Shown one piece after another: positions 1 to 5,850 of a stretch of 10,158 nucleotides of DNA. Where the stretch lies: the NCBI GenBank assembly GCA_027621335.1, contig JAQCAN010000076.1, positions 1 through 10,158 on the forward strand, written 5' to 3'. Positions within the stretch are counted from its first letter, which is position 1, and each line of letters starts with the position of its first letter. The stretch is from Bacteroidota bacterium. GTDB taxonomy: Bacteria; Bacteroidota; Bacteroidia; Flavobacteriales_D; JABDKJ01. Under the pieces are notes generated by a model. The model was not told the DNA's origin, did not search any database, and saw nothing but the letters and a program-made list of their open reading frames with translations. The position numbers were made by a program, and so were the translations under genes.

Positions 1-1191
1 CTGAAAACCCTTTTGCTCATTCTGATGGCATTGCTCATTGCGTCTCTTATTTGGCGCATAAGCAAATGGGTTCTGAATCGTATTGTCCCTAAAATCACGG
101 AAAGCACCAAGACGATTTGGGATGACATGCTGTTCAGTGATCGTGTTCTTAGTTCATTGGCCCTCCTTATTCCTGTCCTGTTCTTGGATTATTGGATGCC
201 TTCCATTTTTGAGCACACACCCAGCGCTCTCCCATTGGCAATGGGTCTTACGGACGTCATTATCATCTTTACAGTGGCCTATATTGTCAGTTCAGTCTTC
301 AGTTCGGTCAAGCTCATACTGGCGTCAAATCCTGATTTTCAAGACAAACCTATTGGCAGCTTCACCCAATTGGGGAATATTTTCGTCTATGCCATAGCCT
401 TTATCCTAGGTCTGTCCATCATTTTCGATAAGTCACCGGTGTACCTTCTTAGTGGTTTCGGTGCGGTGGCTGCCGTTGTCCTTCTGGTATTCAAGGACAG
501 CATACTGGGATTTGTGGCCAGTGTGCAACTCTCTGCCAATAATATGGTGCATATAGGGGATTGGGTCACTGTTCCGAAATATGGTGCCGATGGGGATGTG
601 CTGGAGATCAATCTCACCACCATCAAAGTTCAGAACTTCGACAAGACCATCACGACTATTCCCACCTATGCCTTTGTTTCCGATTCTTTCACCAATTGGC
701 GAGGGATGCAACAATCAGGGGGGCGCAGGATCAAGCGCTCCATCCACATCAAGGTTGGAAGTATACGATTCTGCTCACCTGAAATGGTCGAACGCTTCAA
801 AAACTTCACCCTGGTCAGGCCTTATCTTGTCCAGCGATCGGCCGAAATAGAAGCTCATAACGATTCACACGGAGTGGACAAGAGTGTCCTATTGAACGGA
901 CGGAGATTCACTAATATAGGAGTGTTCAGGGTCTATCTTGAGGAATACCTGAAGACAAACAGTAAGATCAATCCCGACATGACCATCATGGTGAGGCAAC
1001 TCGCATCTACCCCCAACGGACTACCACTTGAGATCTACGCCTTCAGCCGCTATCAGGAATGGAAGGTTTATGAGGGGATAATGGCCGACATCTTCGATCA
1101 TATGTTTGCAGCGGCAAGGAGTTTTGATTTAGAGATCTTTGAGAATCCTACCGGTGGCGATATACGAACCCTCAAAGGGTCTTCCCATTGA
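1..1191 (+). CDS. ybdG: Mechanosensitive ion channel, MscS superfamily, YbdG/MscM-like (5' end cut by window)
   Basis: The frame is open from base 1, so the true start lies outside the window; a TTG at 13 is not a convincing start. About 396 residues are visible, against roughly 415 in E. coli YbdG, so only a short N-terminal piece is missing. Several hydrophobic helices fill the first 150 residues. The pore helix and following beta domain begin near residue 151 with SGFGAVAAVVLLVFKDS, then HIGDWV. YbdG-type hallmarks follow: KYGADGDV (193-200), VQNFDKTITTIPTYAF (to about 225), SDSFTNWRGM and SGGRRIKRS (239-247). These separate it from plain MscS, which is shorter and lacks this insert. By family knowledge it is an inner-membrane tension-gated channel that releases solutes on hypo-osmotic shock. 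It is followed by a 142-bp gap before the next gene, in which I see no clear promoter or terminator. Family assignment is strong; the symbol is transferred from E. coli. Confidence 0.93.
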   Translation: MKTLLLILMALLIASLIWRISKWVLNRIVPKITESTKTIWDDMLFSDRVLSSLALLIPVLFLDYWMPSIFEHTPSALPLAMGLTDVIIIFTVAYIVSSVFSSVKLILASNPDFQDKPIGSFTQLGNIFVYAIAFILGLSIIFDKSPVYLLSGFGAVAAVVLLVFKDSILGFVASVQLSANNMVHIGDWVTVPKYGADGDVLEINLTTIKVQNFDKTITTIPTYAFVSDSFTNWRGMQQSGGRRIKRSIHIKVGSIRFCSPEMVERFKNFTLVRPYLVQRSAEIEAHNDSHGVDKSVLLNGRRFTNIGVFRVYLEEYLKTNSKINPDMTIMVRQLASTPNGLPLEIYAFSRYQEWKVYEGIMADIFDHMFAAARSFDLEIFENPTGGDIRTLKGSSH

Positions 1192-1333
1192 TATTGAATC
1201 TACAACACAATTCCATGACTTTGTTGGAAGTTCTTACATAGGACAGGCCATGATCCACGTGTCGATTCTAGGATTTCGTCCAGCCTTATGAATATGTATA
1301 TTGCATTATTCGCTTTAACTGGACAGCGAAAGA

Positions 1334-1820
1334 ATGAATCATCAACTAGCCAATATTGTGATCATCGATAGGTTGAGCAATGAACTGCCTGCAGGTCTTC
1401 GATATCATAGCTATATTCATACACTGACTGTCTATGAAGCGGTTAAAGTGATTGCCAAAGCGGAAGGTGTCAAGGGGGATGAAAAAAACCTTTTGCTCAC
1501 GGCTGCAGCCTATCATGATTGTGGTTTCTTGAGGTCATATTTCGATCATGAGATCCATGGATGTTAGATAGCAAGTGAGATGCTTCCTGAATTTGGATAT
1601 CAGAAGGCTGACATCGAGAGGATTTCTGCTATGATAATGGCCACCAAAGTGCCACAAGAGCCTAAGGACCACTTGGCTCGTATCCTATGCGATGCGGACT
1701 TGGATTATCTCGGAGGAGATGACTATGATGAAATAGCCGGAGGGCTTTATCAGGAGTTATTCAGAACCAAGAGCAGACTTCGCATCTACGAGAAAGGAGA
1801 AGATTGAGTGGGACATGTGA
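1334..1820 (+). pseudogene. HD-domain phosphohydrolase-like gene, broken by an in-frame TAG and a frameshifted tail
   Basis: Read from ATG 1334, the first 77 codons give an HD-domain N-terminus: H29 in YHSYIHT and the H61-D62 doublet in AAAYHDCGF, then DHEIHGC. A TAG stop at 1565-1567 interrupts the frame, and the same frame resumes at once with IASEMLPEFGY, MIMATKVPQ and LCDADLDYLGG (D120/D122) up to a TGA at 1805-1807. Both halves clearly belong to one family, so one nonsense change in a sense codon is the simplest explanation. The end is also abnormal: relatives continue for some 30-40 residues with a segment resembling 'E.W...KI.FL..H', and the +1 frame at 1794-1817 reads KEKIEWDM before further stops (TGA 1818-1820, TAA at 1830). 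That suggests a frameshift plus loss of the C-terminus. Intact relatives are metal-dependent phosphohydrolases of unknown substrate. A sequencing error could explain one lesion but hardly all of them. ATG 1580 could restart translation of the second half, but that piece lacks the HD doublet. Confidence 0.82.
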
Positions 1821-1837
1821 AAAATTCCTTAACTTAG
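1804..1837 (+). promoter_or_regulatory. Possible Bacteroidota-type promoter of the Nudix regulator gene
   Basis: TTG at 1804-1806 and TAACTTAG at 1830-1837 resemble the Bacteroidota -33 (TTG) and -7 (TAnnTTTG) elements. The spacing is 23 bp and there is one mismatch in the -7 box. The -7 box overlaps the left arm of the inverted repeat at 1833-1855, which would fit repression by a protein bound there. The match is weak and could be chance. Confidence 0.25.
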
Positions 1838-1855
1838 TGTACAAATCACACTAAG
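1833..1855. promoter_or_regulatory. Perfect 8-bp inverted repeat abutting the Nudix regulator start; candidate operator
   Basis: CTTAGTGT (1833-1840) and ACACTAAG (1848-1855) are exact reverse complements separated by 7 bp, with the right arm ending directly before the ATG at 1856. A symmetric site of about 21-23 bp is the right size for a dimeric winged-helix regulator, and the adjacent gene encodes one of the NrtR/AraR type, so autoregulation is the obvious hypothesis. By eye I find no second copy of either arm pair in the window. A translation-blocking hairpin in the leader is the alternative, because the arms sit on the initiation region. Confidence 0.55.
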
Positions 1856-2569
1856 ATGGTTTCTACAGAGCGCCCCACCACATCAGATACCATTGAGAAA
1901 TTCTTCAAAGCGGCTTTCTCAGTGGATATCGTACTACTGACTTACCATGAGGGGATGTTGAAGATCCTCCTTACTGAGAAAGATGAAGCCCCTTACTCGG
2001 GCATGCTTGGACTTCCTGGAAAACTGATCGCCCCCAATGAGGATACCGACCGGGCCCTGATTGATTGCGTTAGAGAGTTTATAGGACTGGAAGGTTTCTA
2101 TTTCAAACAACTCAAGGCACTCAGTGAGGTAGGACGCCATCCTCTTGGAAGGGTGGTGACCATCGCCTATTACGGATTGGTGGAGCAAAGTCACTTGCCT
2201 TCACCCTTACCTGAGGGACTCAGTTGGCATAGACTCAAGGATATTCCCGAGTTATCCTTCGATCATGATAAGATAGTCAAAGTGGCTCTGAACAGATTCA
2301 GAAAGGGATTAAGCCGCCACCCGACAGTCTTCGAGCTGCTTCCTGAGCGTTTCGTGCTGGCTGATATGATGAGGATTTATGAGCAAGCTTTCGGTCGTAA
2401 ACTGGATAAACCGAATTTCCGGAGAAGAGTCAGGAAGAGCAAGCTCATCACGCCAGTTGGCACCCTTAAGAAAGAAGAAGGCCTTATGGGTAGGCCACCA
2501 GAATACTACACCTTTGACAAGGTCAGTTATGTGGATAAGCCTTTCGATCCTATCGTCTTCAATTTCTGA
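1856..2569 (+). CDS. Nudix-fold transcriptional regulator (NrtR/AraR-like, COG4111 type)
   Basis: The 237-residue protein has an N-terminal Nudix fold (about 20-145) and a C-terminal winged helix (about 155-225). The fold begins with FSVDIVLLTY, typical of this regulator family. The Nudix box region runs from G55 to L78. With E62 aligned to the first Glu, the canonical RExxEE core reads D70-C71-V72-R73-E74-F75, so most metal-binding glutamates are gone and an extra residue lies between G55 and E62. It is then unlikely to hydrolyse nucleotides and more likely senses a ligand. The stretch GRHPLGRVVTIAYYGL (93-108) and the C-terminal blocks FVLADMMRIYEQAFG, LDKPNFRRR and GRPPEYY (212-218) match Bacteroidota NrtR/AraR-type regulators, where they form the DNA-binding domain. 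In that family the effectors are known for only a few members (ADP-ribose for NrtR, arabinose for AraR). No metabolic partner gene lies beside it, so its regulon cannot be read from context. The start at 1856 gives the usual N-terminal length. Confidence 0.85.
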   Translation: MVSTERPTTSDTIEKFFKAAFSVDIVLLTYHEGMLKILLTEKDEAPYSGMLGLPGKLIAPNEDTDRALIDCVREFIGLEGFYFKQLKALSEVGRHPLGRVVTIAYYGLVEQSHLPSPLPEGLSWHRLKDIPELSFDHDKIVKVALNRFRKGLSRHPTVFELLPERFVLADMMRIYEQAFGRKLDKPNFRRRVRKSKLITPVGTLKKEEGLMGRPPEYYTFDKVSYVDKPFDPIVFNF

Positions 2570-2603
2570 GCTGCTCATATGACCAAAGGGTATGTGGACT
2601 TCG

Positions 2604-2611
2604 TATTTTTG
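2604..2611 (+). promoter_or_regulatory. Candidate -7 promoter element for the DUF2306 gene
   Basis: TATTTTTG fits the Bacteroidota -7 consensus TAnnTTTG exactly and lies in the 81-bp gap, about 40 bp before the DUF2306 start. No clear TTG -33 element is found at the expected distance, so this is a weak call. Confidence 0.3.
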
Positions 2612-2650
2612 GAATGCCTTTCCTTTTTGAAGGTAACTGAATAGGCGCTT

Positions 2651-3040
2651 ATGGGATATGATGGGCTCATGTACGTCCACTTGGCCACTGTGGTGCCATG
2701 TTTCTTCTTAGGGTCAGCATTGCTCCTCATGACCAAAGGAACCCCTATGCACAGGCAACTCGGAAAAATCTACATGGTCTTGATGCTCTTCACTGCCATC
2801 ATCACGGTCTTTATGCCTGCTAGGGTGGGGCCCACTCTATTTGGACATTTCGGTTGGATCCATAGTTTTAGTCTTCTCACTATCTACAAGGTACCTACAG
2901 CATATCTTGCCATCAGGAGAGGAGATGTCAAAGCACATCAGCGTAAGATGCTTCTACTCTATTTTGGCGCCTTGGTGATTGCAGGAGGATTCACTTTTTT
3001 CCCTGGCAGGTATCTACATGATGTCTTTTTCGGAGGCTGA
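2651..3040 (+). CDS. DUF2306-type small membrane protein
   Basis: The 129-residue protein has four hydrophobic segments (about 6-27, 38-57, 64-85 and 98-118) and the conserved pattern of the DUF2306 predicted membrane proteins. This includes an early His in MYVHL, the HRQLGKIYMVLM block near residue 34, a central HSFSLLTIYKVPTAYLAIRRG, the KAHQRKMLLLY block and a terminal FTFFPGRYL. The conserved His residues invite the idea of heme or metal binding, but no function is established for the family. The ATG at 2651 places the first helix right at the N-terminus, as in relatives. It ends only 3 bp from the convergent GT87 gene. Confidence 0.85.
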   Translation: MGYDGLMYVHLATVVPCFFLGSALLLMTKGTPMHRQLGKIYMVLMLFTAIITVFMPARVGPTLFGHFGWIHSFSLLTIYKVPTAYLAIRRGDVKAHQRKMLLLYFGALVIAGGFTFFPGRYLHDVFFGG

Positions 3041-3043
3041 TCA

Positions 3044-4300
3044 TCACTCAGATGGAAGTCCTTCCAAGGACCTTTTGATCAGAAGGAGAGAGAGATAGAA
3101 TCCTAGTATGGCAATACCCATGAACCGGAAATGATCTAGGACATCCACCGTTCTATGACCAATGATATCTCTTCCCATGAGCGCAGTGACCAGAGCAAAG
3201 AGCAAGACAAGTGATAGGAACCAGTAGGAAGTTGTTCTCCTCTTCTGTTCCAACCATGTCATCCATATCAGCACAATGGCCGGGGTGGCGTAGAGCATAC
3301 TGTATTTCATTTGATGCGGGAAGATGAGTAGGCTCGCTAGCAGAAGGAGGCTCCATTCATTCAAAAGCCCTTCAGTCGCGGCTGATTTGCGGTGAGAATG
3401 TATCAGCCACAGCAGTCCCAACAGGATAAGGAGTCGAGCACCTTGAATGGCCCACACCAATGAATCACCCAAATCCATGATCACAGTGTCCACCAACACT
3501 TTGTATGTGACGTTAGGATCCTTTTCCAGAAAGTAAGTAGGTAGGATACAGTTCAATGAAATACAACCCGTGTTGTCCTCCCATGCATAACGGTCTCCTG
3601 AAGGATTGATCTCTTCCAACCATCGGACATGCATCTGCATATTCTCTTGGAATCCTGTGAAGAGGGATGGAAGGATGAGAAAACCGATCAAGAAAGCACC
3701 TGATAGGAAACTGGCCCGGTACCTTCCCTTGAAGAAGACATAAAAGATGGCCAAGGCCGGAATGATCTTGATATTCATTCCTAAGGCGAGCAAAGCGGCT
3801 CCTTTCCATTCTTTCCCGAAGAAGATCTGCTGCAATCCTTCCAAAGTCATCCATAGGATGATCACGGTCATCTGCCCTAATATCAGATTATGATTGAACG
3901 CATTGAAACTGATGACGATGAACCCGAGATTCCAGAACCAGTTGGGACGTGCACTCCAGCGTTCTGAGTGAATGAGGCCTTTGATGATGAAGTAACACCG
4001 ATAGGTCAAGCCGATGTTCAGGAAGGCCCATATCACACGGGCCACAGCCCATGGTAATGCACTTAGCGGTGCCATCAGCAAGGCAAATAAAGGACTGTAG
4101 AGGTAGCGATTGAAAGGATTTGAGGCGTAAATGTCCTCTCCAGTCAAGAACTGTGATCCAGCATGTAGGTAGACATTGATGTCATTCCCTCCTTTGATGC
4201 CTTTGAGTGTCGCATAGACGGTCAAGAGTCCTAATCCGATCCAACCCGCTGTTCTAAGTCGTTTAGGCCAAGATGGATGGCTTGTTTTCCGTTCCTTCAT
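3044..4300 (-). CDS. GT87/DUF2029-type multi-pass glycosyltransferase
   Basis: The 418-residue protein has about ten hydrophobic segments and the DUF2029/GT87 layout. TM1 (about 18-32) is followed by an extracytoplasmic loop with GGNDINVYLHAGSQFLTGEDIY, where D40 and Y44 are the conserved pair, then YLYSPLFALLMAPLSALP (66-83). In GT-C enzymes an acidic residue in this first loop is the usual catalytic candidate. A second large loop (about 230-255) carries RYAWEDNTGCISLN. By family knowledge such enzymes use polyprenyl-phosphate sugars, classically mannose in actinobacteria, to glycosylate lipids or polysaccharides outside the inner membrane; the donor and acceptor here are unknown. It is the last gene of a three-gene unit, starting 4 bp after the lipoprotein stop. 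Its stop codon is doubled: TGA at 3044-3046 is followed directly by TGA at 3041-3043. Confidence 0.85.
   Translation of the reverse strand: MKERKTSHPSWPKRLRTAGWIGLGLLTVYATLKGIKGGNDINVYLHAGSQFLTGEDIYASNPFNRYLYSPLFALLMAPLSALPWAVARVIWAFLNIGLTYRCYFIIKGLIHSERWSARPNWFWNLGFIVISFNAFNHNLILGQMTVIILWMTLEGLQQIFFGKEWKGAALLALGMNIKIIPALAIFYVFFKGRYRASFLSGAFLIGFLILPSLFTGFQENMQMHVRWLEEINPSGDRYAWEDNTGCISLNCILPTYFLEKDPNVTYKVLVDTVIMDLGDSLVWAIQGARLLILLGLLWLIHSHRKSAATEGLLNEWSLLLLASLLIFPHQMKYSMLYATPAIVLIWMTWLEQKRRTTSYWFLSLVLLFALVTALMGRDIIGHRTVDVLDHFRFMGIAILGFYLSLLLIKRSLEGLPSE
3058..3076 (+). terminator. Short hairpin with a T-run at the convergent junction (weak)
   Basis: GTCCTTCCAAGGAC (3058-3071) is a perfect palindrome except for the two central bases, and is followed by CTTTT. 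It lies inside the 3' end of the GT87 gene, just past the DUF2306 stop, so it could end the DUF2306 transcript. The stem is short because the inner bases cannot pair in a tight loop, and the T-run has only four residues. Confidence 0.25.
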
Positions 4301-4304
4301 CCTC

Positions 4305-5075
4305 TCACTGGAAGCTCTTATGTGCCTCTATCCGCCCTAAGACTTTGTCCCCCCTATGGCTAGAAAGCAGGATGCCTTCATACTCGGCATAGTCCGTCCA
4401 TGGGAGCGTGAAAAGGGGCACGGTATCTTCTGCATTTCGGAAAAACGCCCATTGATTGACTAAAAAACTCCGTGTGTCCACATAGACCTCGTATCTGTTT
4501 TGTGGTGTATCTCCGACTTGATCGAAGGTCAGGCCGAGGACATGGCTCTCTATCTGACCGTTGATCTTATCCTGGCCTTTGTAGGTCAAAGTCACGCCAG
4601 AGTCCTTCAACTTGAACGGCATGATGAGCCAGTAACTGTCATTCCTCCAGATGCTTCTGCCCAATTCCATCCAAGATTGTAGACTATCTGATGACAGCAG
4701 AGGATTGCTAGGAAGGAAGACCATGCCCTGCATCGATTCCAGATTCATGTCGATCTCTGTGGAGTCATCCAAGAAAAAGATGTTCAGGTCACCTGTCTTC
4801 TTATTCCAACGTAAGGAACGGCTACCAAAAAAATCCCACGAAAGGACTTCTATATCCTCCCATGCCTGTCTTCCACCCATGGCTTCCATGACCTCATCGG
4901 CAATATCGATGGCCTGAGCATCGGATACTTCCAGATTGAATCCTTCAGCAGCCGGATTTAAATCCCATATGCTGTCCTTCTGAAGGGGTGCGCTGTTGGT
5001 CTCTGCGATAGGACCTCTACTTTGACATGAGCCGCACATGAGGATAATGACACTGATGATGCTGATTGCTCTCAT
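4305..5075 (-). CDS. Lipoprotein with a LolA/DUF6503-like beta domain (tentative)
   Basis: The 256-residue protein opens with a signal peptide and a likely lipobox, CGSC, giving C17 as the lipidated cysteine. The only other candidate, C14, has a poor context (ILMC). After a linker, residues 58-250 form one beta-rich domain. It starts with EVMEAMGGRQAWEDIEVLSW and has repeated strand-like segments, YWLIMPFKLKDSG (148-160), and a C-terminal NRYEVYVDTRSFLVNQW. The GGRQAW opening and the PFKLKD segment recall Bacteroidota lipoproteins related to LolA/DUF6503, which bind lipids or sit at the outer membrane, but I cannot confirm the family by search. Its ATG overlaps the stop of the CpcT-like gene (ATGA at 5072-5075, read on the - strand), which implies translational coupling, and the GT87 gene follows 4 bp downstream. 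A role in the cell envelope with these partners is inference. Confidence 0.7.
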   Translation of the reverse strand: MRAISIISVIILMCGSCQSRGPIAETNSAPLQKDSIWDLNPAAEGFNLEVSDAQAIDIADEVMEAMGGRQAWEDIEVLSWDFFGSRSLRWNKKTGDLNIFFLDDSTEIDMNLESMQGMVFLPSNPLLSSDSLQSWMELGRSIWRNDSYWLIMPFKLKDSGVTLTYKGQDKINGQIESHVLGLTFDQVGDTPQNRYEVYVDTRSFLVNQWAFFRNAEDTVPLFTLPWTDYAEYEGILLSSHRGDKVLGRIEAHKSFQ

Positions 5076-5698
5076 TTGCTTTTCTTGAAGATATAGGGTC
5101 CATTCACTGCGCCCCAGACTTGCTTTCCATCAGCATCGAAGCCTTGGTCCCAACTACTTATGACTCCTTTGTCTATGACCACCTTTGAAGTCGCATAGCT
5201 GGCGCCTCTGATGGAGCTCATGCAATTCTCTTGGGTGGACCCTTCGAAGCGATCTGGATGAGTTCTTCTCATATGCACAGAACATCCTTCACGTGAAGTC
5301 AAGTCTGCTGGACTATAGGCCTCGAAGTAGTCAGGGGCCTTCCATTTTCCAATGAAGAGAGAATCCACAGGAAGGGTAAAGACTTCACTGATATATCCTT
5401 CCTTATCTGAACCGGTCAACCTGTATATCCGCTGGCGATAAGGTTTGTCCTCCATGCTTGAGACCGCCTGTTCCACATAGAGCCAAGTAGCCATTATATC
5501 CTTCTCCCAGATTGGATACATATGCAGTGAGATGGAGTAGTAGTTGGAATCATTCAAGGCCTGTTCACTGCTATCGAACGAACCTATCATCAGCTCAGAG
5601 AGGCCAAGCTCCTTTGCTGAATGAATATCATTCTTCTCTTGTGCATCGGCCGCTGATAAGCCTAACATGAAAACGAGAATTAGTTTGACAGAATGCAT
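5072..5698 (-). CDS. Secreted CpcT/CpeT-like protein (chromophore lyase fold)
   Basis: The frame is open up to 5827, but the ATG at 5698 gives a clean signal peptide (MHSVKLILVFMLGLSAADAQ, likely cleaved near residue 18-20). A -7 promoter element lies at 5732-5739, inside the longer version, so 5698 is preferred. The 208-residue product shows the CpcT/CpeT family blocks in order: LMIGSFDSSEQA (36-47), SISLHMYPIW (55-64), WLYVEQAV (72-79), PYRQRIYRL (87-95), REGCSVHMRR (136-145), SSIRGASYATSKV (161-173) and SSWDQGFDADGKQVWGAVNG (181-200). In cyanobacteria this family attaches phycobilins to phycobiliproteins. Bacteroidota have no phycobiliproteins, and here the protein is exported, so the 'lyase' name should not be read as function. 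It heads a unit with a lipoprotein (ATGA overlap) and a GT87 glycosyltransferase, which points to an envelope role. Confidence 0.88.
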   Translation of the reverse strand: MHSVKLILVFMLGLSAADAQEKNDIHSAKELGLSELMIGSFDSSEQALNDSNYYSISLHMYPIWEKDIMATWLYVEQAVSSMEDKPYRQRIYRLTGSDKEGYISEVFTLPVDSLFIGKWKAPDYFEAYSPADLTSREGCSVHMRRTHPDRFEGSTQENCMSSIRGASYATSKVVIDKGVISSWDQGFDADGKQVWGAVNGPYIFKKSK

Positions 5699-5731
5699 CT
5701 TGAAAAAGGCGTTTTGGAGGGTTGCTCTTCT

Positions 5732-5739
5732 CAAATGTA
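5732..5739 (-). promoter_or_regulatory. -7 promoter element of the CpcT-like/lipoprotein/GT87 unit
   Basis: On the - strand the bases read TACATTTG, an exact match to the Bacteroidota -7 consensus TAnnTTTG, 33 bp before the start at 5698. This implies a leader of about 25-30 nt. No good TTG -33 element is seen at 17-23 bp upstream, so strength is uncertain. I find no equally good match for the divergent corA gene in the same 152-bp gap. Confidence 0.45.
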
Positions 5740-5850
5740 GCTTTATTTCCACACGGCTATTTCTATGATAATTTCGCCTTGTTGCGCTGATCGTTGTATT
5801 TTGTTGAGCGCGGCAGCCCTTCTTCATCTTAGCAAAAACACCCCTTTCTC

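Noticed and set aside
1192..1333. The 142-bp gap between the channel gene and the HD gene as a possible small RNA or promoter region
   Set aside because: I see no strong hairpin, no T-run and no -7 consensus; the bases look unremarkable.
9..1499. Shared 11-mer CCTTTTGCTCA at 9-19 and 1489-1499
   Set aside because: Both copies lie in coding sequence for leucine-rich stretches in unrelated genes, and the match does not extend; likely chance.
1565..1567. TAG in the HD gene as a recoded codon (pyrrolysine or programmed readthrough)
   Set aside because: No supporting structure is visible, Bacteroidota are not known to use pyrrolysine, and the frameshifted tail shows the gene is damaged elsewhere as well.
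2309..2680. 123-codon open frame on the - strand across the Nudix gene end
   Set aside because: It lies opposite a well-supported gene, resembles no family I recognise, and is best explained as an antisense shadow.
5740..5850. corA promoter candidates TAATTTCG (5769-5776) and TATTTTG (near 5797)
   Set aside because: Each departs from TAnnTTTG by a mismatch or spacing change and neither has a TTG at a proper upstream distance.
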